From Pseudomonadota bacterium (GTDB lineage: Bacteria > Myxococcota_A > UBA796 > SXON01): a DNA stretch of 64,000 nt. The stretch lies in NCBI GenBank assembly GCA_030685065.1, contig JAUXQH010000171.1, positions 1-64,000 on the forward strand, in the 5' to 3' direction. Below the pieces are notes generated by a model. It was not told where the DNA came from. It worked only from the letters and a program-made list of their open reading frames with translations, and did no database searches. The position numbers and the translations under genes are program-made. This document shows positions 30,411 to 39,326 of this stretch, one piece after another (within the stretch, counting starts at the first letter, position 1; each line of letters opens with the position of its first letter).

Positions 30411-32309
30411 CTACCTCCCGACTTCGCTGAAGTCACACGACCCGTTCTCCACACAGGATTCGGGCACCTCGATGCGCGGCGCCCCGTCGAGGACCGACTG
30501 GAGGAACGACGCGATCTGCTCCCGTGCGGCGATGCCGGCGGCGTAGTCGGTGTCGCCGAAGCCGTGCACGTCGTACTCGTCGGTGGCGGACGTGAGGAAT
30601 TGCGTCAGGCCGGTGGCGCCCTCCACCACGTCGGCGGCGGGCAGGCCGCCCACCAGCTCGTCGATGGGGGGGCCCACCAACGTGGCGTTCATGGCGAGCG
30701 CGAGCATGACCGTGCCCCGGTTGGGGACCACCGCGTCGCCGATGCTCTCCTGGAGCAGGAGGACGTTGTCGCCGTACTCCCAGGCCGCGCCGTCCACGTC
30801 GTCCCAGGCGTTCTGGCCCATCGCGATCGCGAGCCGGGCATCGAGCGTCTCGGGGTACCAGGCCGTCAGGATCTGCTCCACGAGCAGGCGGTAGAGCGAG
30901 GCGTCGGGGATGATGTGCGACCAGGCGCCGGCGGGCACGTTGAGCACGCCGTACCGGATCTCGGGGAAGGCCGCGACCATGATCGCGCCGTTGGTTCCAC
31001 CCAGGGAGCCGCCGACCCACACGGGCTCGTCCATCGAGGGGCGGCGGCCGAAGGCGGGGTTCGGGACGGCCACGCCGTCGACCGTGAACGTCTCGGCCGA
31101 GAGGGCGTCCCCGAGGGCGCCGTCGAGCGCGAGGAGGATCTGGTGCGCGTCGGAGTAGGTCTGCAACAGCGCGCTGGTGGAGCGGGCCGACCCGTCGATG
31201 AAGTGGGTCATGTACGTGATCATCGTGATCAGATCGTCGCCGTTCCACCCGAGGAACTCGATGCCGACCTTCGCGAGTCCGCGCGCCGCGAGGTCACGAT
31301 CGAAGTTGTCGTCGCCCCCGTTGCCCCCCGTGCCGTGCCCGTACATGGCGATGCGGTAGTCGCCCGTGCCCGCGGGAACCACGATGCGGAACGGCGCCGA
31401 GCGGGTTCCGGTCACGACGGGCAGGCTGTCCGCGTCGAGCGTGAGCGTGTCGGCGTGGTCGCTGCGGAAGTCGGGCACCCCGTCGAGCGTGCCGCTCACG
31501 ACCACGAGCATGTCGTTGTCCACGTAGGGGGTCACGGACTCGACGGTCACGGTGGGATCGGCCGCCACCTCCAGCATCGCGCGCAGCCGCTTCCCGGGGT
31601 CGTCGGCGGAGCGGGTGGGGAAGTCCCATGCCCGGATGACGTGCGCGGGATCGATGCCCGCGTCCGCGAGGAGGCGCCGGGTGGGCGCGTGGTAGGCGGC
31701 CAGGGTCGCCTCGGCCTCCGACTCGGGGGCCGCGGTGCCGGCGACCAACGCCGCGCTGCGCTCGCCGACCGCCGCGGTGCCGTCGGCATACCGGAGCGTG
31801 TCGTCGACCACGACGACCATGTCGGCGTTCGCGGGGAGGATCTCGAGCGGGTAGCCCAGGATGAGCCGCTCCTGGCCGTCCTCGTCGCCCGCGACCTCGA
31901 TCCGCATCGGGATCTCGCGCGCCTGCGCCGTGCCGTCCGCGAACGCGACGTAGAGGTGTACGGCGGTCGCGGTGGTCGCCTCGTCCAACGGGTGCGGGTA
32001 GGCCGTGGCGATGGGGGAGACGCGCGAGAAGCCGTCCGCGACGTTGACCCAGGTGGGATCGTCGTCGGTGGGCAGCGCGGCGGGCTCGACGGCCACGCGC
32101 ACGCCGGTGACCGTGCTCGCGTCGACGGCGGTGAACGCGCTCGACGGGAAGGGGAGCAGGCACCGCTCCGGATCGAGCTCTCCGCACGTCGAGGTCAGCG
32201 GCGCGCGCACCCCCTCGGCACGCGGCTCGACGTCGAAGGTGGCCGGGACGCCGGTGCAGCCGGTTCCGAGGAGGAGGAGCAGGGAGGCGCGGGAGGGGAG
32301 GAGGGGCAT
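30411..32309 (-). CDS. Lipoprotein alpha/beta hydrolase-like protein
   Basis: A 632-residue secreted protein. The signal peptide ends in LLGTGC (Cys about 18), a slightly unusual lipobox. A beta-rich N-terminal half is followed by a hydrolase core with MYGHGTGG (oxyanion-like) and the nucleophile elbow GGSLGGTNG. The C-terminal region holds DEYDVHGFGD, where His may complete a triad. Related proteins are common in Myxococcota and their substrates are unknown. ATG at 32309 gives the signal peptide. Confidence 0.75.
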   Translation of the reverse strand: MPLLPSRASLLLLLGTGCTGVPATFDVEPRAEGVRAPLTSTCGELDPERCLLPFPSSAFTAVDASTVTGVRVAVEPAALPTDDDPTWVNVADGFSRVSPIATAYPHPLDEATTATAVHLYVAFADGTAQAREIPMRIEVAGDEDGQERLILGYPLEILPANADMVVVVDDTLRYADGTAAVGERSAALVAGTAAPESEAEATLAAYHAPTRRLLADAGIDPAHVIRAWDFPTRSADDPGKRLRAMLEVAADPTVTVESVTPYVDNDMLVVVSGTLDGVPDFRSDHADTLTLDADSLPVVTGTRSAPFRIVVPAGTGDYRIAMYGHGTGGNGGDDNFDRDLAARGLAKVGIEFLGWNGDDLITMITYMTHFIDGSARSTSALLQTYSDAHQILLALDGALGDALSAETFTVDGVAVPNPAFGRRPSMDEPVWVGGSLGGTNGAIMVAAFPEIRYGVLNVPAGAWSHIIPDASLYRLLVEQILTAWYPETLDARLAIAMGQNAWDDVDGAAWEYGDNVLLLQESIGDAVVPNRGTVMLALAMNATLVGPPIDELVGGLPAADVVEGATGLTQFLTSATDEYDVHGFGDTDYAAGIAAREQIASFLQSVLDGAPRIEVPESCVENGSCDFSEVGR

Positions 32310-32404
32310 GCGCGGGCATTGTATCGGGGGGAGCGAGCGTCCGCCCCGCAACGGGTTGAGATGCGGGAGCGCGGTGCTTAGGTAGCGCTCCGCTCCGAGG
32401 GTTC

Positions 32405-33187
32405 ATGCTCGTTCCGTTCGTCCTCGCCTCGTCCTTCGTGGCGCCCGCCGAGGCTGCCCCCCGCGCCGCCCCCGTCGAGTGGACCGTGGCGGGCGCGCCC
32501 TACAGCGGCTTCGTCGTGTATGACGACGCCTCGACCGTCAAACGTCCCGGCGTCGTGATGATCCCGAATTGGATGGGAGTCAACGCCGCCGCCGTGGAGA
32601 AGGCGAAGACCATCGCCGGCACCGAGTACGTCGTGCTCCTGGCGGACGTGTACGGCGCCGAGGTGCGCCCGGCCGATCCCAAGGAGGCGAGCGAGGCCGC
32701 CGCGGCCCTCTACGCCGACCGTCCCGCGCTCCGGGCCCGCGCGAAGGCAGCGGTCGACACGTTGGTGGCGCAGGCGGGCAAGGTGCCGCTCGACGCGTCG
32801 AAGGTGGGCGCCATCGGCTTCTGCTTCGGCGGAAGCGCGGTCCTCGAGCTCGCGCGCAGCGGCGCGGATCTCGACGCGTTCGTGAGCTTCCACGGCGGGC
32901 TCGCGACCCCGGCGCCCGCGGCGAAGGGCGCTGTCAAGGGGCCGGTGCTCGTCCTCAACGGCGCGGCGGACGCGAACGTCAAGCCGGAGGACATCGCCGC
33001 GTTCCGGAAGGAGATGACCGACGCCGGCGCGGACTGGCAGCTGGTCGACTTCGGCGGCGCGGTGCACTGCTTCGCGGAGCCCGACGCGAACCGTCCGCCC
33101 AATTGTCTGTACGACGCCAAGGCGGCGCGGCGCGCCTTCGGGATGATGGAGCTGATGTTCGACGAGGCCTTCGCGCCTGCGCGATAG
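32405..33187 (+). CDS. Dienelactone hydrolase family protein (exported)
   Basis: A 260-residue alpha/beta hydrolase with a Cys nucleophile: Cys about 140 in GFCFGG, Asp about 189 in GAADAN, His about 221 in GAVHCF. An N-terminal signal peptide (about 1-18, ending AEA) is unusual for cytoplasmic dienelactone hydrolases and places it in the periplasm, like the secreted members found in proteobacteria. ATG at 32405. It diverges from the lipoprotein gene with a 95-base spacer. Confidence 0.88.
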   Translation: MLVPFVLASSFVAPAEAAPRAAPVEWTVAGAPYSGFVVYDDASTVKRPGVVMIPNWMGVNAAAVEKAKTIAGTEYVVLLADVYGAEVRPADPKEASEAAAALYADRPALRARAKAAVDTLVAQAGKVPLDASKVGAIGFCFGGSAVLELARSGADLDAFVSFHGGLATPAPAAKGAVKGPVLVLNGAADANVKPEDIAAFRKEMTDAGADWQLVDFGGAVHCFAEPDANRPPNCLYDAKAARRAFGMMELMFDEAFAPAR

Positions 33188-33211
33188 AACCCCCTCGTCC
33201 TCGGAGGAACC

Positions 33212-33466
33212 CTGCCCGGCGAACAACCCAAGAACCCGCTCCATGGGCTGACGCTGGGCGCGATCGTCACCGAATTGGTGGAGACCTACGGCTGGGAGGA
33301 GCTGGGCCGCCAGGTCAAGATCCAGTGCTTCCTCAACGACCCGAGCGTCGCGTCGAGCCTGAAATTCCTCCGCAAGACGCCCTGGGCCCGGGAGAAAGTC
33401 GAGAGCTACTACCTGTGGCACTTGCGCGAGCAGAAGCGGACGCGCCGCGCGGAAGACCCCGAGTAG
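33212..33466 (+). CDS. VF530-family DNA-binding protein with CTG start
   Basis: An 84-residue protein matching the VF530 family: KNPLHGLTLGAIVTELVETYGWEELGRQ and SSLKFLRKTPWAREKVE, quoted here in part. The frame is open from the upstream stop at 33187, and it contains no ATG, GTG or TTG before the conserved NPLHG segment. CTG at 33212 has GGAGG four bases upstream, so a CTG start is the best explanation. A start at GTG 33275 would delete the conserved first helix. It lies 24 bases after the hydrolase gene. Confidence 0.8.
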   Translation: MPGEQPKNPLHGLTLGAIVTELVETYGWEELGRQVKIQCFLNDPSVASSLKFLRKTPWAREKVESYYLWHLREQKRTRRAEDPE

Positions 33467-33483
33467 GAGGGGGGCGGCCCCGT

Positions 33484-34641
33484 TCAGGCGGGCACCTCCA
33501 CCCCGTAGAGCGCGTCGACCGAGCCCGCCATCAGCGACGAGGGCATCGCGCGGAACAGGAGATCTCGCAGGCCGCGGGCGACTGGGTTCTCCCATTGGGC
33601 CACCTTCCCGAACCGCTCCGATTGCCGGACGATGCCGATGACCCGGTCGCGGCGCGCCGCCTCGTACGCGGTGAGGGCCGCAGGGAGGTCGGCGCGGCTC
33701 TTCGCAAGGTGGTCGGCGAGGATCACGGCGTCCTCGATCGCCTGGCAGGCTCCCTGGCCCATGTTGGGGGTCATCGCGTGCGCTGCGTCTCCGAGGAGGG
33801 TGACCCGGCCGATCGTCCAACGCGGGAGGATCGGCAGGTCCACGATGTCGTTGCGCAGGATGGTCGCCGCTGGAGTGCCCGCGATCAACCCGGGGACCGG
33901 GTCCGCGAATCCGGCGAAAAGCGCACGGAGCGAACCGTGCACGTCGGCGGGGTCGGTGCCGCCCGCGGGGGCGTTGTTCGTCGCGAACCAGTACGTGCCC
34001 GCCGCGCCGAGGGGCACGACGCCGAAGCGGCGGCCGATGCCCCAGCGCTCGGTGGTACAGTTGGGAGGGACCGGGATGCTCGGGGGCGCCACGCCGCGCC
34101 AGCAGGTGTACCCGGCGTAGCGGGGAACCACCTCGCCGAAGAGCGCCAGCCGCACGGTCGAGTGGATGCCATCCGCCCCCACGAGCGCGGCGCCCTGCAC
34201 CTCGCGGCCGTCGGAGAGCACTGCGGTCACCCCGTCGGCGTCCTGGCGGAGGTCGACCACGCCGGCGCCGTACTCGACCGCGCCTGCGGGGAGGGCCCCG
34301 GCGAGCAGCTCCGCGAGGGCGCCCCGGTGGATCGCCACGCCCGACTGCCCGAAGCGCGCGGCGACCGCGGTGAGGTCCATGCGCTGGAGCACCGTGCCGT
34401 CCGCCAGCTCGAGGCTGCCCGCGGCGAGCCGCTGCCCGGCGGCCGCTACAGCGTCGGAGAGGCCGAGCGGAACGAGCATGCGAACGGCGTTGATCTGGAG
34501 CGCCAGGCCCGCGCCGGCCACCCGGAGTTCGGGCGCGCGCTCGAACACGCGCACGTCGAACCCCTTACGACGCAGGGCGATGGCGGCCACGAGGCCCCCG
34601 GGGCCTCCTCCGGCGATGAGCAGGGGAGCGTCCATGGCCAT
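33484..34641 (-). CDS. FAD-dependent monooxygenase (PHBH class)
   Basis: A 385-residue flavoprotein hydroxylase. The FAD-binding GGGPGGLVAA is near residue 10, GADGIHSTVR about 165, and GDAAHAMTPNMGQGACQAIEDA about 285-306, split here for brevity. It uses NAD(P)H and O2 on an aromatic or related substrate. ATG at 34641 overlaps the stop of the VOC gene (TGATG). The paired VOC protein may be a dioxygenase or resistance protein acting on the same compound. Confidence 0.9.
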   Translation of the reverse strand: MAMDAPLLIAGGGPGGLVAAIALRRKGFDVRVFERAPELRVAGAGLALQINAVRMLVPLGLSDAVAAAGQRLAAGSLELADGTVLQRMDLTAVAARFGQSGVAIHRGALAELLAGALPAGAVEYGAGVVDLRQDADGVTAVLSDGREVQGAALVGADGIHSTVRLALFGEVVPRYAGYTCWRGVAPPSIPVPPNCTTERWGIGRRFGVVPLGAAGTYWFATNNAPAGGTDPADVHGSLRALFAGFADPVPGLIAGTPAATILRNDIVDLPILPRWTIGRVTLLGDAAHAMTPNMGQGACQAIEDAVILADHLAKSRADLPAALTAYEAARRDRVIGIVRQSERFGKVAQWENPVARGLRDLLFRAMPSSLMAGSVDALYGVEVPA

Positions 34642-35039
34642 CACCCTTCCTTTCGAAGCTCCAGCGCCTCCTGCTCGGGCCAGGAAGACTCCAGGAAATT
34701 CAGTCGGTACCCGTCCGGATCGGTGACGACGATCTCACGCGTGTGCCAGGGCTGGTCGGTCGGTCCCTCCACCGTCGCGCCCGCGCCGCGCGCACGCAGG
34801 GCGAGGGCATCCACCCCTTCGGTGCGGAAGCAGACCAGCACCCCCACGCCGCGCCGCCCGTCGAGCGTGCGCCCCGTCGGCAGGCGCACCAGGTAGAGGT
34901 CCGCGCCGCTGGTCCACCGGAGGCGCGCGAAGACGGAGTCCCGCTCCGCGAGCGTGAAGCCCAAGGCCTCGTAGAAGGCCAGCGAACGATCGGCGTCGGC
35001 GACGAGGAGCTTGGCGAAGGAGGCGGCGAGGTCGGCCAT
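34641..35039 (-). CDS. VOC (glyoxalase/dioxygenase) superfamily protein
   Basis: A 132-residue protein with the beta-alpha-beta3 pattern: FAKLLVADADRSLAFYEAL at the start and VTDPDGYRLNFLES at the end, where the Glu in NFLES may be a metal ligand. His near the centre (PWHTREI) is a further candidate. ATG at 35039. It is translationally coupled to the monooxygenase gene. Enzyme or drug-binding functions cannot be distinguished. Confidence 0.85.
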   Translation of the reverse strand: MADLAASFAKLLVADADRSLAFYEALGFTLAERDSVFARLRWTSGADLYLVRLPTGRTLDGRRGVGVLVCFRTEGVDALALRARGAGATVEGPTDQPWHTREIVVTDPDGYRLNFLESSWPEQEALELRKEG

Positions 35040-35143
35040 CGCGCCTTCTAGCTCGACGGGGGGCGCGGTGTGTCGCCGCGGGGCGCTCGTGTGTCGCCGC
35101 GGGGCGCTCGCGCATCGCCACGACCCGCGTTAGCTCGCGGTCC

Positions 35144-36112
<969 letters not shown>

Positions 36113-36124
36113 AGCGTCGACGCC

Positions 36125-36805
36125 CTACGGCGAGACGAGGATGCCGCCCCGGTTGAAGAGCGCCTGCACCACCGGGATGCCGGCGAGCGCCCAGAACGCC
36201 ACAGCGGCGACGGCGAGGCCCGCCAGCTGGGCGCCCCACCACACCCACCAACCCGGCGTGCGCCAGCGGCGCGCGGGCAGTTGCTGGAGCTGATCGCACA
36301 CCCAGCCGCCTTCGGTGCGGGTCAGGTGCGCCGTGACCGGGAGCGCGCCGGCCTGCGCGTCCGCCTGGGTCTCGACGGCGCGGCGCAAGCGCACGTCGAA
36401 GCGCACGTCGAGGGCTTCGCCCCCGGAGACCAGCACGGGCCCGAGCGTGTCGCGGTCGAGCCGCGCGTCGACCCAGCCCTCCCGCGCCTTGCCGCCGAGC
36501 AGCCGGCCGGCCGGCACGGTGTCGGGGGAGGAGAGCGCGGGACCGAACGAGGGCACCAGCGGGAGGATGATGCCGAGCCCGCGGCCGCCGGCTCCCAACA
36601 TTCCGACCGAGTAGACCAGCCCGACCGATCCCATCCCGACCGCGAACACGCCGATCGACACCTGGCCGATCGCGACGAACCCGCGCGCGACCTGCCCCAC
36701 CGCGATCACCCCCGTGGCGACCTGCCCGAGCGCGATCACCCCGGTCGCGAACTGTCCGATGGCGATGACGCCGTGCGCATCCTCTCCGACCGAGATCCAC
36801 CGCAT
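36125..36805 (-). CDS. Membrane protein with GVIAxGQxATG repeats
   Basis: A 226-residue protein. Residues about 10-70 consist of ten-residue repeats of the form GVIAIGQFAT, GVIALGQVAT and so on, about six copies, which would form a regular hydrophobic solenoid or glycine-zipper surface. A soluble middle and one C-terminal transmembrane helix follow. ATG at 36805. Such repeats are known in myxobacterial proteins without function. It converges with the FKBP gene and diverges from the zinc-ribbon gene. Confidence 0.65.
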   Translation of the reverse strand: MRWISVGEDAHGVIAIGQFATGVIALGQVATGVIAVGQVARGFVAIGQVSIGVFAVGMGSVGLVYSVGMLGAGGRGLGIILPLVPSFGPALSSPDTVPAGRLLGGKAREGWVDARLDRDTLGPVLVSGGEALDVRFDVRLRRAVETQADAQAGALPVTAHLTRTEGGWVCDQLQQLPARRWRTPGWWVWWGAQLAGLAVAAVAFWALAGIPVVQALFNRGGILVSP

Positions 36806-36909
36806 CACAACCCTGGGGACGCGGCGGTTGTACCACCGGTCGTGCGCTCGCGCTCGCCGTCCCTCTCCGGCCGGCAACGAGGTAGGCTCCCCGCTCGGAG
36901 TCTCGCCCC

Positions 36910-37950
36910 ATGGATGTCTGCGCCGCCTGCGGCATCGTCGCGCCCCGACCCGGGCTGCCCTGTGAGGCGTGCGGGGGCGCCGAGATCGAGAGGGCCCCAG
37001 CGCCCCGGGGGCCCCTCTACTTCGTGCAGGTGCGCTGCCAGTTCCAGTGTCGTGGTTGCGGGCGCCTCGCCCCGCTCGACGCGGTGGAGACCGGCGGGCT
37101 CGCGCGTTGCGCGTCCTGTGCGCTCACGCAGGCGGTCGACCCCGGTGGATGGCAGGAGGGCCTCGCGTTCGCGCATGCGGTGGGTGACCTCGCGTCCGCC
37201 GGGGGCGCGTCGGGAGACGGCCTGCATCCGAACGCGCGCTGGGCCATCGGCGACCGAAACCCCCATCGCCGCATCGGCGTCGAACAGGCGTCCGACACGC
37301 TGATCCTCGACGGCACGCGGCGGATGGACGGCATGGAGGTGCGCCGCACCCTGCGGCTCCGCGCCGCACCGGGGCACCCCTTGTGTGAGGGCTGCCACGC
37401 GCCCCTGCAGATCGACCTCGCGGCGGAGGGCCAGGCGCGTACCCGCTGCCCAGGGTGCGGCACGACCGCGCGGTACGACGTGTCCGCGGGTGTGTTGGCC
37501 GCGTGTCACGGGCTGCGAGGGGTCCTCGCGGACGCCCAGCGGGAGGATCTCAGCGACGCCCGCACAGCGGAGGACGGCGGGGTCGTCGCTCTCTCGTGCC
37601 CCGGGTGCGGAGCGCCGCTCCGCGTGGAGGGCCACTCCCACACCGCCGCGTGCCCGTTCTGTCACCTCGTGTGTCGCATCCCGTCCGCCGCCCCGTCCGC
37701 GAGCGCCGCCGACGTGCCGCCGACCCCGTTCTGGCTCCTCTTCGGCGGCCCCTCCGCGCGCCGCCAGCAGCTGGAGCGCCCGTTCGAGGACGGCGCCGGC
37801 GCGATCACCCAGCCGGTTCCGGTGTCGGCGGCGACGGGCCTCCGGCGGTGGCTCGGGCTCCTCCCGACCGTCGTGGTGGCGGGCGGCATGACCATCGGCA
37901 CGGGCGTCGTGCTCTTCGTCCTGATGCGCATGGGCCTGGTCGTGCTGTAG
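36910..37950 (+). CDS. Multi-zinc-ribbon membrane protein
   Basis: A 346-residue protein with at least four CxxC pairs (CAAC, CEAC, CRGC, CASC near the N-terminus; CEGC, CPGC in the middle; CPGC and CPFC near 245-265), which form zinc ribbons. A single C-terminal transmembrane helix is at about 320-342. It could be a redox-sensitive or nucleic-acid-binding membrane protein. ATG at 36910. No specific family was recognised. Confidence 0.7.
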   Translation: MDVCAACGIVAPRPGLPCEACGGAEIERAPAPRGPLYFVQVRCQFQCRGCGRLAPLDAVETGGLARCASCALTQAVDPGGWQEGLAFAHAVGDLASAGGASGDGLHPNARWAIGDRNPHRRIGVEQASDTLILDGTRRMDGMEVRRTLRLRAAPGHPLCEGCHAPLQIDLAAEGQARTRCPGCGTTARYDVSAGVLAACHGLRGVLADAQREDLSDARTAEDGGVVALSCPGCGAPLRVEGHSHTAACPFCHLVCRIPSAAPSASAADVPPTPFWLLFGGPSARRQQLERPFEDGAGAITQPVPVSAATGLRRWLGLLPTVVVAGGMTIGTGVVLFVLMRMGLVVL

Positions 37951-37974
37951 ACGGGGCGCGGCGCCCCAGGGCCG

Positions 37975-39183
37975 TCAGGTCTTCGGGGCGCTCAGGAGCT
38001 GACCGAGCGGCAACCCGGGGAGGTCACCCGAGAGCTGGCGCACCTGGTCGCGCAACATCTGGGGCAGGCGAGCCTTCGCCTCGTCCTCGACCTTCTGGCG
38101 AAGGACCTTGAGCTGGGGGCTCTCCATGTCGCGAACGCCGAGGTCCTGGCCGGTGTGGAGCTGGGCGACCATGCCGAGCACCTTGAGGAGGCCGATGCCG
38201 GTCTCGGCGCCGAGCGTGTAGCGCATGTCGCGCACGGAGAGGTCGGGCCCGAACGTGATGCCGTGCAGCGAGAGACCGCCGAGCAGGCCGACGGTCTTGT
38301 GTTCGAGTGTCAGGCCGTCGGTGTCCAGGTGCAGCTCGCGGAGCCGGGGCGCCGCGAGCGCGTCGGCCATCGTGCCGTCGAGCCGCGCGACGAGGTTGAG
38401 GCTTGCCCGGTCATCGAGGCGGAGGAGCATTCCGTCCGAGAGCGGGATCGTCACCGGCTTCGGCTGCACGCTCGCGGAGAGCTCGGGCTCGGTGATCTTC
38501 GCGAGGAGGCTGTCCTCCTTGCCGGTGCCGCCCGCGCTCCTCGTGGCCGGAAAGGCGGATCCGAGCGCGTTGACCACGGACGAGAGACGCTGGGTGAGCG
38601 TCGGATCGGTGTACGGGTCGTAGTTGCCGCCGCGGAGCCCCTCGGGCATGGCCGCCGTGACCGCGTCCGAGAACTTGGACTCGATCCCGCCCTTCAGGTC
38701 CATGAAGAGGTCGAGGAAATCGCCCGCGGTGCCCGTGTCGACGGAGAGCGACGCGCGCCCGGTCTGGAAGTTGAAGTACAGCTGCGAGAGCGTGATGCCG
38801 CCGGTGGCCATGCGCTCCCAGAAGCCGCCGGGGCGCACGAGCAACGAGGGGTGGAAGCGCGCCCACAGGCCGCTGCGACCGACGCCGACCGAGAAGCTCG
38901 TCGACTCCTCCGTCTTGAGCTCGTTGCCCGCGGACGAGCCGAGGAGCGCGTTTGCCGGGAGCCTTCCCGACACAGAGACGCTCGCCCCGTGCGTACGCTC
39001 TCGCAGCGCGGTCTGGGCACTCGCGACGCCTCCCTCGGTGGTGGGGGCCTGCTCACCGACCCGCTCCTGCATCGCGGCGTTGCCGAGCGTCGCCTGCCTG
39101 GCGTTGCCGCGCGCCGGGGCCGCTGGGGACTGGGCGGGGGAGACGGCGGGCGACGCCGTCTGCTGGGAGCGGCCTGGCGGCAT
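37975..39183 (-). CDS. Hypothetical protein with eCIS-cargo-like N-terminus
   Basis: A 402-residue protein. The N-terminal 40 residues are Pro/Ala/Gln-rich and include RQATLGNAAMQERVG, which resembles the LGNAAxxxLL motif near the start of many proteins linked to extracellular contractile injection systems. The rest is beta-rich with no catalytic motif I recognise. ATG at 39183 follows GGAAG; a TTG at 39219 is also in frame. No injection-system gene lies in this window, so the link is only a resemblance. Confidence 0.6.
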   Translation of the reverse strand: MPPGRSQQTASPAVSPAQSPAAPARGNARQATLGNAAMQERVGEQAPTTEGGVASAQTALRERTHGASVSVSGRLPANALLGSSAGNELKTEESTSFSVGVGRSGLWARFHPSLLVRPGGFWERMATGGITLSQLYFNFQTGRASLSVDTGTAGDFLDLFMDLKGGIESKFSDAVTAAMPEGLRGGNYDPYTDPTLTQRLSSVVNALGSAFPATRSAGGTGKEDSLLAKITEPELSASVQPKPVTIPLSDGMLLRLDDRASLNLVARLDGTMADALAAPRLRELHLDTDGLTLEHKTVGLLGGLSLHGITFGPDLSVRDMRYTLGAETGIGLLKVLGMVAQLHTGQDLGVRDMESPQLKVLRQKVEDEAKARLPQMLRDQVRQLSGDLPGLPLGQLLSAPKT

Positions 39184-39326
39184 GGGCTTCCGAGGAGGAT
39201 GAGCCAATGTAGCAGGCAAACCCGTCCCCGGCGGTCTCGAGCTGTATCTGTGGCGACACGCTGGCTGGCGGAGTCCGCGCGCCCGGCCGCGCTCCGGGCC
39301 ACCACACGGTTAGGCTGGCGCCCGAC

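Noticed and set aside
30564..32381. 605-codon plus-strand frame opposite the lipoprotein hydrolase
   Set aside because: Antisense artefact of high GC: composition is Val/Gly/Arg/His-rich with no motif. The minus-strand gene has signal peptide and active site.
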